A stretch of 64,000 nucleotides of DNA from Voacanga thouarsii. Its lineage: Eukaryota; Streptophyta; Magnoliopsida; Gentianales; Apocynaceae. This document shows, piece by piece, positions 24,309 to 35,851 of the stretch (position 1 is its first letter; every line of letters begins with the position of its first letter). Made by a program: the position numbers and the translations under genes. Where the stretch lies: positions 1,674,001 to 1,738,000 of the forward strand of contig JANUWF010003366.1 in the NCBI GenBank assembly GCA_026120185.1, written 5' to 3'. The notes under the pieces were generated by a model, which saw nothing but the letters and a program-made list of their open reading frames with translations, searched no databases and was not told where the DNA came from.

Positions 24309-27300
24309 CCGGACAATCTCTTCTTCTTGGCCGAATGGTTCTTCACCAATGGCTATACTTTCTTCATCTTCCTTGGACGGATTTAGACCTCTAGGAGTTG
24401 AGATCCATTCGAAACTCCTTCAAGGTACTCATCAAACAAGTAAGCCTTTTCAACCCTCTTTTTAAATTCTAGATTCATGTCTCTAGGATGATATTGGTAG
24501 GAGATGGATTATGAATAGGATTTGAACATGTATTGTTGTGATGAGTAGAGACTGAAGCATGAATAAATGTGTGTTTATGATGGAGATGGGATTTATGCAT
24601 GAGTTGATTGTCTTGGTTGATTGTATGGTGTTTTTAGGGTTTAATGCATGTCTCCATGTCATAGGTGGTATTTGTGATCAAGTGTGCTAGAGATTATGTC
24701 ATCTATGATGAATAGGATTTATATTCATGTATGATTATTGAAGCCATGATTATGTTTATACTAGTAGAGGTTGGATCATGCCTTGATAAATTTGGATCTA
24801 TGTTTTTATTCATGATTTGGATGATTTGATGAATTGAAATGGAGTATATGTTCATGATTGTAGTTAGCAAGTGGAATTATGGTCATGAACTAGTTGTCCA
24901 TAAGCTAATTTTATTTCTTCAATAAAATATTTAATATTATAATTTTTGCTAGCAAATTCGAAAACCCTAGGAAGGTAGATTTGGATTATTATATTTTAGT
25001 CAAATAAATGATAGCTTTTATTAACGAAATAAAATATATAGATATTATATATAGTAATAATATCAAATAAAGCCTTTTATATAAATAATCATAATAAGTA
25101 AAAATATTAATTTTGTAAGTCTTATATTCATAAATATCATTAAAATTTATTATCTTTTAATCAAAACCTATTAAAAATTATTTATTAGCTTCCAATCAAG
25201 ACCCATTAAAATTTGTTTTCAACTAATTTTAGTTAGTAATTATTTTCAAACAATTAATTATTAGTAAATCATTATTTTACCTAATACCACTTGGGACTTT
25301 TCATCAAATAAACTCTAAATTATTCTTAGCAAGAATTAAACCTTCAACTTATTAGTACTATTTCCCAAAACACTAATTATTTTAAATATCAAATTAGACT
25401 TAGCTTATAAACCTTTTTATTTATTATTTGGCCTTAAAGCTTGGGACACTAGGATCATGGTAGTAGTGAGTTGAGTTAGTCTTATTTGTGAAAGTGGATT
25501 TTGGCTAGAGTTTGATTGTGATTTATATTTACCCTAGGCAGGGTTGGGTCAGTGATCGAAGATCTTTATTTTATCTCGAGCAAAGGTTCAGGTAAGCTCC
25601 TGCATAAAATCCGATTGATGTAAAATGTTTATTATGGCAAGCCAAATGTAGAGTGCATGGACATTCATTTCTGTAAAGGTAATTGAGGATTGACTTCTTT
25701 CTTATTTCAGACAAATGAATTATTTGAAAACTAATAAGCAGATTTACTCAAATTCAAAACTCTTTTTAAAACTGATTTTTACAAAGACTTTGGAAACCCT
25801 TAATTGCCATTTTCAAGTGGAATTGTGTTTGGTTCATTTTTCCCATGTGGGATACGTTACGTTGAGTACTCAATAAGGATGGACTGTTTGGGCTAGTCTT
25901 TGAGAGGTTAGGGTAAGTCTCTCAGTAGGTGGCCACCTCTGAGGGGTGAGTCCTACCCGAATAAGATGTCAGTCCAGTAGGTCGTGCCGGTCCGAGCTAG
26001 CAATTTATTTTTTAGTTAAGTGACTGTGTTTTGCCAAAATGGACACCCGGTTATTGTTTGGGTATAGAGAAGCAGGAGTATCTTGCCCGGTAGGCTGATC
26101 GCCTACCTTTTTTGTCAGTCTGCAAAAAGTGTCGGCGTTCTGACCGGTTTTGGGGCCCAACGTGTAGTAACCCATGATCATTTCTTTTGAGTGGTTGATT
26201 TTATTGATTATGTATAGTTGGAAAAGCCAAAACACCATTCTTGATTTTAACTAATGTTTATTGCTTGCCAGTATTTCTCTTATAAAGATTTTATACTTTG
26301 CATTCATGAACTGTTTTCACTGGACACTCCAAGCACACACGGACTTACTGAGAATTTTGTCTCATCACCATTTTTACCATGATTTCAAGTCGATCCTGCT
26401 GTGGGGATGAGTAGCTAGATATTGCCTGCCTTGGAAGATTTTCTGATAATTTATTTTGTGTAGTGCTTTGGGGAGATGGGAGTGGATAAATTTTATTATG
26501 GATTTGTTTTTGGTATTCTTGGATCTTGGATTTATTCTTAGGTTGTAATAAATTTTAAGTTAAAGTATTATTTTTATTCCGCAATTTTATTTGTGTGACC
26601 TAGTTATAAAGATCCCTTGTCCTTTGGACGGGGCGACATCCCCGGCCCTGGCGGGCCTAGGTAGTGGGGTGTTATATATAAAGACCCCTTGTCTTTTGGA
26701 CGGGGCGACATCCCCGGCCCTGTTGGGCCTAAGTAGTGAGGTGTTACAAATATTCTGTATACAAAATTAAGATTTTTTCAATGATTTTTGTATTTTTTGA
26801 ATCCTACTCAACCAAGACTTCCTAAGCCACAAATTTAGCATCTAAGAGACCTATAAAAGTACAAGAAAACACAAGAGAAATGTGTGATTTGAAGGATGCA
26901 AGCTAGCTACTTAATGACTACTCAAAGGAGTATTGTTCAAGGGAGGTTTTCAAGAGAAGAAGAAGGGCTTGTCTATGAGTTTTATCTTTTATCCTTTGTT
27001 TACTTTTCTCTAACAATATTGTGCTTAATGTTTTGATTATAATTGTATATTATTTTGGAGATTATGATTTTTAGTTGATTGAAAATTTTGATCAATTTAT
27101 TGTTATCTTTGGTGTTTGATTACTTGTTATCATTCGTTATTGATGTGAGTTTTTCTAATAGACTTAGGAAATGATGTTGGGAGTTCATTGCATTGATTTT
27201 ATATTTGTTAGATTTTAATAGATTTGGGAAACAAAGTTAAGATTAAAGGACTAAAGTGATCAAAGATTAGTTGATTTCGCCTTGACAAAGGGTTATTAGC

Positions 27301-27817
27301 TAATTTTATGCTTATAAGGAATTGAGTTTAATGCATGTTTTGGTTATGTTAGGTTGCTTGACAAATCTATTAATATTAATCAAAATATAGGATTCCAATG
27401 GATTGACAAACAAAGTGGAATTTATCTAAGTAGATTAATGACTTGAGAAATGATTGAATTTTACTTTATATTCCTTCATGATGCCAAGACGATAATTGAT
27501 TGTGATAAATACTAAGTAATTCAATATTGTGTTTTCAAGATAATTGTCTAGTTACATGAAATTGCATCCTTGAGTTATATCTATTTTTATCTTTATTTAT
27601 TTTCTTTTTTAGTATCTTCTTATTTTATAGGCTAAACAATAAAGATTTAAGTAAAGTAAGGTAGGAGCCTAAGTACTTGTGGATTCGATACTTGCTATTC
27701 CCTATACTATACGATGGGTATGCTTGCCCATATATGTAGTTTTAGTGGTTGGTATTTTAATTAAAGCTTGATGTATAATTTGTTGCTAATATTTTCTATA
27801 CTAAAAAACACGCATCA

Positions 27818-28300
27818 GGAATGCACTATTCAAATCCATTTGCTGAAGGATAAAATTCTTTGCACAAGCAACTGCCACCAATAGTCAGACTGATTCTCGC
27901 CTTGCTACAGGTGCAAACGTCTCATCAAAATCAACTCCTTTTACTTGTGTATATCCTTGTGCAACAAGCTTTACTTTATTCCTTGTTATGTTCTCATACT
28001 CATTTGTTTTATTTCCGAATACCCACTTGGTTCCAGTAACATTAACATTCTCTGGTCTTTGTACAAGCTCCCATACATCATTTCTCTCAAACTGTTGCAG
28101 TTCATCTTACATATCAATAATATAGTGTTCATCTATTAATACTTTTTTGACATTCTTCGGCTTAAGGGTTGATATATAACAAGCATATCTTACTACCTAT
28201 TTGTAATTAACCTTTGGTCTATCCCTTGTTCTTCTTGATTCATCCACATTGCCAATGATTAAGTCAGTTGGATGATACTTCTTTACTTTGGATGATAGTG
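27818..28300 (-). pseudogene. C4 reverse transcriptase, N-terminal part, truncated by insertion
   Basis: The minus strand encodes AKNFILQQMDLNSAF, which corresponds to the copia RT QMDVKSAFLNG motif, then ends at the gypsy LTR. Upstream are frames matching the RT entry segment (a [12 protein letters not shown] region near 27900-27960 and a GTKWVF-like region near 28020). The catalytic YVDD box is missing, having been separated by the insertion. Confidence 0.72.
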
Positions 28301-29228
28301 CTTTTCATTGAACTCCCATTTGCTCCACAACGAGTTCAATGCAAAATACATTATTAAGTTCATCTGTTGAGATAGTGTTATCATAGATTTGCACAGGCTC
28401 ATCATTATCTGCTTTGAACTCCTTCTGTTTTTCACTTCCTGAAGAGATATTTTTTACAACTATATTGATTGACTCCACAACAACTTGTGTTCTTTTGTTG
28501 TACACTCGAAAGGCTCTACTATTGTTGGAGTACCTAAGAAAGATTCCTTCATCATTTTTCTTGTAACTATTCCCTATCATTCAGAATATAACACTTACTT
28601 TCAAATACATGAAAGTAACTCAATTGTGGCTTTTGACTATTCCAAATCTCATAAGTTGTTTTCTTAGTATAGGGCCTAAAGTATGTTCGATTGATAATGT
28701 GTGTTGCTATGTTTACTACCTTCATTTATGTGACAATTCCTTGGCATTCAACATGACTCGAGCCATTTTTTAAATGATCCATTCTTTCTTTTAACCACAC
28801 CATTCTATTGTGGAGATTTTAGTGAAGAAAATTCTTGGTGGATTACATTCTTGACACAGAGTCCAATGAACAAGCTATTATCAAACTCTTTTCCATGATC
28901 ATTTCTTATGCATTTTATCTTTGCATCTTTCTGAGTCTATACTACCACAAATAGTCTCTGGAATGCTTCAAATGCATTTGATTTATATCTTAGAAAATTT
29001 ACCCAAGTAAATCTTAAAAAATCATCAACATATATTAACACATACCTTTCACACCAATAATCTCTGTTTGAGTGGGTCCGAACAAATCCATGTGAATAAG
29101 TTCAAGAATTAATACTGTGTTAATTTGTTAAAGTCCCACATGTGGCGCTTTAATTTGTTTGCTACTCTAATATGCATCACAGATTCTCTTGTCAACTTTA
29201 ATAAGTTTAGGCAAACCACGAACAACTC
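28301..29228 (-). pseudogene. C4 integrase (broken)
   Basis: The broken frames read as a copia integrase core. Around 28780-28800 the motif usually written VVERKN reads VVKRKN, so the catalytic Glu codon is now Lys. A VYNKRTQVVVESINIVV-like INT-RT linker segment lies at 28305-28580. Frameshifts separate the pieces. Confidence 0.65.
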
Positions 29229-29741
29229 CTATTGAACTCCGAGGTTCCAACTGATGATAATTAACATGCCCCAGTTTTTGATGTCATAATTCAACATCAT
29301 TAGCTTTAGATAACATATGCTTATGTGAATTGCCATGCATATCTGATAGCAATTATCGATCGTTCTGTCTTCAGAGATTACGTAATTTTCAATGTTACCA
29401 ACAATAAGACATTTGGCTTTGTCAAACTTGACAAGCATGTTTTCATCACACAATTGAGTAATGCTTATCAAATTTACTTTCAAACCATCTACATATAGAG
29501 TTCTGATTTTTAGCATAAGTTTGATATTCAGTATACCTGTGCCAATAACTTTGTTTTCAAAACCATCACCAAACGTGATAGAACAACAACTTTTAGATTC
29601 ATAATCAGCCAAAAACTCCCTTATTCCTTTCATATGCCTTGAATATCCACTGTTAAGATACCATGTGTCCTCCATTAAGGCTTTAAGAGACATATGAACT
29701 ACACTTGCTAAGAGTTCTTTTCTAATCCAGATACGCTTCAC
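29229..29741 (-). pseudogene. C4 protease and GAG-pre-integrase domain
   Basis: An open block of about 170 codons. WYLNSGYSRHM (residues about 27-37) corresponds to the copia protease WxxDSGxSxHM site, but the catalytic Asp is Asn and Ala is Tyr. A TFGDG-like segment and a GLKVNLISITQLCD stretch follow, matching the protease C-terminus and GAG-pre-integrase. It would be inactive as a protease. Confidence 0.75.
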
Positions 29742-31375
29742 TCGTGGGGATTTTTACCTTTGTCAAACTCCAACTTTACAACTTTCCTTACATGTTTCAT
29801 GTCTTTAAGTCTCTTTATACGACTCTTCCACCTGTGATCTACAAGAGAACAATAATCACACTGAACAATTAATTTTATAGGCTTTTCTTTATACATTCTT
29901 AGCTGATCCTTTTTCTTAGCAACTGGCATATCAACATGATAGGTAATAGCACTTTTGTTGAACTTATTGAAACCAAGCCCTGTCTTGTCATGTGGTGATT
30001 TTTTGAATGCTAGAACTTAATCTAATTTTGCCTTCCTAGTGTTTAGCCTCTTTATTGCTAATTCAGCATTCATTAGTAGATGGTTTGTTGTGAGTAATCG
30101 GTGATCCTTGAGCTCCAAGTCCTTCTTTTGATCAAGTTCATTTTCACATGCACTTAATTTCTGATCTTAATCACGAAGAAGTTGATTAAACTTTACAACT
30201 TATTTCTTTAATTGCTTAATATGCTTCACACCTTCATGCTATTTTAAGTATAGTAATTCACATTCATCTAAAAGTGCCTCAGGAGATATCTTTTTTTTAT
30301 CACTGTCAGTCATATTCTCTTCATTGTAAGTGGTTATTTCTTTTAATATTGTATTGAATGCAATGTTACTATATTAACGGGCATCATCTCCTTCATCAGT
30401 ACTCAACTTTTTTGGAAAATCCTGTGTTTCATCCTTATTATCACTTAATATGGTGTTGTAGGATCAGTTCTTCAATTTATTTCTCAAATTTCCACAATCA
30501 ATATGAATATATCCAATTCCACCATATTCATGACACTTTGGTCCTTTTGGAGGATTCTTATTTTATGCTGATTTTTGTTTAAAGCAAGCCCTTTTTGGAA
30601 CTTCGAATTTCATGTTGAATGGTTTGCTGAAAGGTTTATTCTTTTTGTTATGCTTCCTCAGTATTCTATGGAACTTTCTTATCAATAATACTATATCCTT
30701 ATCAGAAATGCCATCTGATTCTTCTCTAGCCTTAAGTGCAACTTATTTTTCTTTAGATTTTTTCTGAGATTGCAAATTCATTTCATAGGTCTGAAGATAA
30801 CCTATTAATTCATTCAACTGCATTGTTGACACATCTCAACATTCTTCAATAGCTGCTACTTTGGGTTGAAACCTTGATGGTAAGGATCTCAACATCTTCT
30901 AAACTAGTCTCTCCTCTAAATAAACCTCACCAAGATGATATGCATGGTTTGTAATATCTCTCGACTTGTTCACCCATCTTCATATCCTCAAATTGAGTTG
31001 TCAGCATTTGTCTTTTTGATCTCAGAACCGTATTAGTTCCTTCAAATATTTTTTGCAATTTGCCCCATACTTCCTTTGCAGACTCACAAGTGAAGATCAA
31101 CTTGTATTGTTCTTGCAAACTGTAGAAAAAATACTATTTAAAGCCTTAGTATTATTATTTGTAAGTTGACATTCCTCATTTGTCCATTTAGGAATTGGTT
31201 TCTCCTCGGATGTTTTAGTACTAGTATAGTCTTTGTTGGTGGTTTCCACTTAACTTTAATAGCTTTCCATGCAACAATATCTTTATTTTGAATAAAAATT
31301 CTCATCCTTGTCTTCCAATGTGCATAATTTGTGCTATTCAACAAAAATGGTCTTGTGATAGAGTTTCTTTCATCT
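29738..31375 (-). pseudogene. C4 gag (broken)
   Basis: The N-terminus near 31340 reads LLNSTNYAHWKTRMRIFIQ, the DUF4219 copia gag start; the initiating ATG is not seen. Block 31118-30927 (a UBN2-type CESAKEVWGKLQKIFEG segment) follows, and a zinc knuckle at 29929-29738 reads CDYCSLVDHRWKSR, with the last Cys changed to Arg. The middle (30000-30900) is in several frames, with Lys-rich and coiled-coil-like composition. Confidence 0.75.
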
Positions 31376-31456
31376 ACTGGTCTAGATATAGTTTCTTACA
31401 TAACTCCCAAGATCTTACTTGCTAAATTAATAGCAACTCCAGTGCAGTAACTAAAT

Positions 31457-31467
31457 CTTTGATACTA
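31457..31467 (-). promoter_or_regulatory. C4 degenerate primer-binding site
   Basis: The minus strand reads TAGTATCAAAG, two substitutions from TGGTATCAGAG (initiator tRNA-Met). It lies two bases from the LTR end CCTAACA. Confidence 0.6.
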
Positions 31468-31469
31468 CT

Positions 31470-32360
31470 TGTTAGGTTTGGCTTGTCAATTTCTTGTGTT
31501 GTTGTTAAACTCTCCTATGATAGTGTGTTAGTTTAACAAACAAAAAATAAAAAGTTTAGTAGACACAATAAATTGTTAACGTAATTCGGCTACAACAAGT
31601 CTACATCTGCGAGTCCTAGACCAGTAAAAAGCTCCACCAAAAACTTTAAAAAGTTTACAAAGATAACACTTATCTTATACATCAAGTGATTCCTAGTGGA
31701 CTTTGACAGAACACAAATGATAGTGTTCATTTGTCAAACGTTTAGATAATCCTTGCTGCTCAACTTCAAGAATTAAACACCTTTCAATCATCATTGTTGC
31801 AACTCAATGGGTTCTCTTTTGACATCAACAACCACTTTATCGAAAAGGTTTTGACCTGTGATAATAAACACGATTCAAGCACCTTCAATAAACATATGAT
31901 GATAGCAGCAGATATGGCTTGAATCACTAACACATTCTTTCATAAGAACAATTGAAAACTCTCATTAGACTACATGCATCAAATCATCATAAAGTGTATA
32001 CAGAAGTCATTTCACTCAATACTGATTAATTCTATATAATTTCATCAGTATCTCTCTCTCTTACACAATCTATGTAGATGATGAACAAACCATTCGGATT
32101 TCTCTCTTGTTCAACCATTCACCGACTCCTTCAATTTCATGGATATATATACCAACTGCGATACCTGTAGTTGTCATCTGTAGTTTGCAGGATCTAGGAA
32201 TCTGTTGGAACATCCATACGCGGTTTCATAGTTTCACTGTGTTACTGGTTCTATCCTAATTTTTCTCAAAGATCCTCCAATTTCTATGCTTGCAAATATT
32301 CACAGAATCTTGGGCAAATAATCTAGTAGGTCTCACGTAGATTCTGATTATAAAGCTAAA
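31470..32360 (-). repeat. C4 5' LTR, outer border unresolved
   Basis: It starts at the PBS side with (plus strand) TGTTAGGTTTGGC. It contains the AACGTAATTCGGCTACAACA segment common in plant copia LTRs. No second copy is in the window, so the right end is an estimate. No gene is seen. Confidence 0.5.
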
Positions 32361-32448
32361 GCAATTCATATCAAACTATGTCAATCATAAATAGGTATCA
32401 TAATACATATTGTCAATGTGTACATTACATATGAATACATTTGATAGA

Positions 32449-32530
32449 TTTTGTACATGACAAAGTTACATTTATGTATGGATTCAATGGCTTTTGTACA
32501 TGATGAAGTTGTGCTTATGTTTCTTTGAAT
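32449..32530 (+). repeat. Imperfect tandem repeat, 43-bp period
   Basis: Two copies beginning TTTTGTACATGA at 32449 and 32492 are followed by similar AAGTT...TTATGT sequence. The host element is unclear. Confidence 0.65.
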
Positions 32531-32539
32531 ATAATGCCT

Positions 32540-33801
32540 CAAAGATGGGTTAAACATTTTTGGAACAATATTAAGAATGAATTCGTGTTTTTGGAATTTA
32601 TGCAAGAAGAAGTTTCAGTGTTTTTTGTCCGCTAAGGCCGGGTTAAGCCTTTTTGAAATTTTCCTAACTGAATAAATTAATTCTATTAGAATAAAGTAAT
32701 GGTTTTATGAATTTGTATGGATGAATATTTTTGTATATTTTATATTCATGGCTGTTCATTATGCGAAATTGTATGAATGTATCATGTTTTGTATCTTTGA
32801 TATTGAGCATTTATCTTAAAAAAAAAAGAAAATCCGTTTAAAAAAAGGAATTGTTTTCTTTAAAAAAAAAGAAATTATCATTTGTGTCTTGGATTGAGTG
32901 GGCACGGTTTTGGCAATTTGGTGTTTGGTAGTGTTGGATGTTTGTCCCCGACGCATGATTTCCATGCTATTTTGTTTCCTCAAAAAAAAAAAAAAAAAAA
33001 CAACAACAACAACTTTAATATTACACTAAACAAAAGATTTACATAGCTTTTGTGCCCATTTGGTTTTCTCATGAATTCAGGTATTTGGATACTTTTGTTT
33101 GGATGGGCGCATTTAATATTTTTTTGTAAACTCAAATGTGATTGGTTGGTGAATTTTAAATGATATAAATTTGTAAGAGTTAAGTATAAGTAGTAATCTA
33201 TTGAGTTATTTATTTAACGAAAAGTTATTTATTTTTTTAAATATGCTATAAAATATTTAATTAGAATCGAATATTCGATAATGATTATTATCTCTTTGTA
33301 AATATGATTGATAATGTTGCATATTTGTATGTATTTTATGCAAAGGTATAATAATCTTTATTCAGGGAAAGTGATTCGTTATTACTTACTGAGCATGTAG
33401 TTGGCTCACCTTTTAATATTTCCTTCCTTCAAATTCTAATTATAATCGACGGTGCAAAGGCCTTTTATACAAGGAATATATTTTGAGGTGTAATATAAAG
33501 TCAAAACTCAAGATTTTGATTAGTGATTTATTTTATTCGCTTTATGAAAAACCATGTTATATAAGCACTTGACGAGACAAAGTGTAAGATTATATTTTTG
33601 TCCTTTTATGTAATAAGCTATACAGATTGTACTTGGATTTTGATTAGATGTTTCTTGGAGAGATTTAATTACAATATTTTTGATTTATTATTTTTGAAAA
33701 AAGAATTTGGATATTTAAGTTTTTTATGTAAGGTTTCGTATTACTAGGGAAATACTCTAGTAATACGGTTGTGCCACGCCCTGCAGGTGTGGGGCGTGAC
33801 A
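32540..33801 (+). repeat. Unclassified LTR-like sequence, probably gypsy
   Basis: The 3' end is clear: a GTGCCACGCC...GGGGCGTGACA end where the LINE reading frame begins. An ACTTACTGAGCATGTAG...GGCTCACC block near 33390 resembles the polyadenylation region of plant gypsy LTRs. The start is not resolved. The interior has A-rich runs, including (A)19 followed by (CAA)4 at about 32983-33013. No gene is seen. Confidence 0.4.
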
Positions 33802-34176
33802 ATTTATGTAATGCCAAAGTTGCAAATTTGGAACATCCATTGGACACAAAGGAATGCTATGATTGAAATCAACTTCAAAGGGTAAAAACCATGCACGTAA
33901 CAAATCCTTCCTCCAACACCTGGTTCTAGGATCAATGAGTGAATTAGCAGTCACCAAATATGATTCCTCCTTATGGTTGAAGATTGGTTTAAAAGAACTT
34001 AAGGATAGAATCCAATTATCACACCAAATATTAACATTGCTGCTATTACCAACACGCCATCTAATGCCCAAATTCAAAACCTCCCTACCCCGAAAAACGC
34101 TTTGCCAAAGAAAACTAGGATTTCTCCTAAGATTAGCATCCGGAAAAGACCCAATAGAACAATACTTCACTTTGAG
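33802..34176 (-). pseudogene. LINE ORF2 C-terminal fragment
   Basis: The minus-strand frame reads TLKVKYCSIGSF, NPSFLWQSVFRGREVL, GIRWRVGNSSNVNIW and DNWI. This is the recognisable segment after the RT domain of plant L1-type LINE ORF2, before the zf-RVT region. It is cut on the left by the LTR-like sequence ending at 33801 and on the right by LTR fragment C5 at 34177. About 125 codons remain of a protein normally over 1,000 residues. It would have been the reverse transcriptase of a target-primed element. Confidence 0.8.
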
Positions 34177-34573
34177 TGTAGAAATGTATGCCCTCAAACT
34201 ATGTATTGATGTAAATTCGAATCAATAAATTAAAAATTTTATTCTCAACAATCTTTGTGTTCATTTACACTAATTTATAAAGCACCATTTATGATGGAAA
34301 AGACCCATTGTGTTTATACAAGTGATCTATGTGAATGGAGGTCTTTCACAATAAGGTATGGATCATGGTTATTTGACACATAAACAATATTTCTTAACCA
34401 GTAAATGAGAATGGAAATCTCATAAGAATAAAGGTGATAATACTATGAATTCCAAATGGGAAATGGTTTACCTTTAGTCAGTGAGTATTTCTCTCACTTT
34501 ATAGTATACATGTATTTAGAATATGTAGAACTGGACCAATAGTAGTGGTTTCTCAAAGTAATAAAATAAGAGA
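34177..34573 (+). repeat. C5: truncated family-C LTR in plus orientation
   Basis: It begins TGTAGAAATGTATGCC and is the reverse complement of the family-C LTR start (compare 15802-16170 and 37480-37861). It breaks off about 0.4 kb in, where C3 starts. The rest of the element, if present, would lie beyond C3 outside the window. It is inserted in the LINE fragment. Confidence 0.7.
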
Positions 34574-35851
34574 TGAAGGCGTAAAATGCAAAACAAATAT
34601 ACTAAAAGTTGTAAAAATGTAGAAAATAAGGCAGCGGAAGCTTTTAAAAAATTATACCTCTGCGCTTTATGGACTGCTTAGGCACTGAAGAAGACACTGT
34701 CGACTGCTGAACTGGCGGAACAATTGTGTTCTGATCTCTCGAAGATGATTTAGGTTTTATCCGGGTAAGCTGACAGCTTCTTCTAGTCATGAACATACGC
34801 AAAGCTCTCGGGCTTTTGAAATATCACCGATGTTGAATCGTCGGTGAATGCTGTGTGGGTTAAAATTGGCATTTTTGTTCTCTTTATGACCAACTACTAC
34901 ATAAGTAGTAATCACAAGAAATTTTACTTCTTCTGTTCTATTGTTCTCTTGGAAAATGAAAAGAACGAACAGAGTGACACACGAGAGAGTTTTTTTTCGG
35001 TTACAGAGTTCTGTGTGTTTTGTGAACTAAGTCAGTCATCATAAAATCTCTTAGATCACGCTTTCCTATCTTCCCCGATTTTGAACTAAGCTAGGACTCT
35101 TGACAAACCTAGCTACAAAAAACACAGAGTTGCAAAATCGGTTAGCCCATCAGCCTACACAGGCTTGGGCTAGACCTTTTAGACCCTGGTCGAGACTATT
35201 AGGCCAAATTATTATTTAGACTAGGACCAATTAAAAGCCCAATAAATAATTAACTATTCAACCTAAATAAACCAGTCCAAAACTATAGTCTATATTATAA
35301 TTTAGACTCAGGTTAATTTTAATTATTCAATCCGGGCTTATGCCTTAAACTATTATTAACCCACTGAATTAAATAATTAATTCTCTCTTTGGACATTTTT
35401 TTATTTTATTCTAACCCAATAAATAATCCAGGCTAATCCTAAACAAAATAAAACCAATTTTAAATAAGACTAATTCCTCAACCTAAATCTATCAGGACTT
35501 ATAGGCTATTTTGAGGACCAAAAGACCTATCTCTTTGGCTACTAAAATGACCAAAATACTCCTACTATATAAATAACTGTATTTTGCATTTTAAATATTT
35601 TCTAATATCACCATAAAGAAATATTGACTCTCGGATAATGTTATGTTAACAATGTCTCCGACTTATAGGTGTTTTGACTAAAATATCCCGTGACACATCG
35701 TCGTTTATTTAGAGAGGAAGAGTGTACTAACACTTCTCTAAAAGACATTTACCATCCTTAGACCTCTAGTCCAATGATCTACGACTTTCTGGAATGTTTC
35801 TGCTTTCTAAAGGAGCTACCCTAAAGCAAAATCCAAGTCATGTGTCCCCAA

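Larger units (their letters stand above)
22372..26676 (+). repeat. S3: Tekay-like solo LTR inserted in solo LTR S2
   Basis: 4,305 bp, starting TGTGAAACCCCAGTC and ending GGGGTGTTATA, so the last CA has become TA. Perfect 5-bp TSDs TATAA lie at 22367-22371 and 26677-26681. The S2 sequence resumes at AAGACCCCTTGTC. No PBS, PPT or coding domain is present. It is closer to S1 and S2 than to the G1 LTRs. Confidence 0.92.
18110..26748 (+). repeat. S2: Tekay-like solo LTR split by S3
   Basis: The pieces are 18110-22371 and 26682-26748, about 4.33 kb. It starts TGTGAAACCCCAACT and ends GTGAGGTGTTACA. Perfect 5-bp TSDs AATAT lie at 18105-18109 and 26749-26753. S3 is inserted 67 bp before its 3' end. 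No coding domain is present. Confidence 0.92.
16171..27817 (+). mobile_element. Athila/Tat-like gypsy element, 3' end only, nested
   Basis: Visible are about 1.5 kb of internal non-coding 3' region (16171-17682), a purine tract and one LTR that ends at 27817. S2, with S3 inside it, splits the LTR. The left part is lost to the C1 insertion. The right end interrupts the RT of copia C4. The assignment rests on the GTGTGGGGGTATGTGATAGG PPT/LTR start and the ACACGCATCA end, which I know from plant Athila/Tat elements. No coding domain is available to confirm it. Confidence 0.55.
17683..27817 (+). repeat. Athila/Tat-like 3' LTR, interrupted by S2/S3
   Basis: The pieces are 17683-18109 and 26754-27817, about 1.49 kb in all. 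It begins TGTGATAGGGGC (a start two bases later is also possible) and ends ACGCATCA. The pieces join when S2 and one AATAT TSD copy are removed. The first piece contains a 94-bp tandem repeat. The following base runs into copia C4 pol. Confidence 0.6.
27818..32360 (-). mobile_element. C4: old Ty1/copia element of a different family, 5' part
   Basis: The minus-strand order from right to left is 5' LTR, degenerate PBS, gag, protease, integrase and the start of RT. RT stops at 27818, where the Athila/Tat-like LTR begins. The remaining RT, RNase H and 3' LTR would lie beyond the left nest and are not in the window. Its gag (DUF4219/UBN2 type) and LTR differ from family C. It is the most decayed copia here. 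The right border of the LTR is not resolved. Confidence 0.78.

Noticed and set aside
32473..33801. An LTR of 1.33 kb with ATTTA TSDs starting at 32473
   Set aside because: ATTTA is common in this AT-rich DNA, the proposed start lies in a short tandem repeat, and the sequence to its left does not continue the LINE frame.
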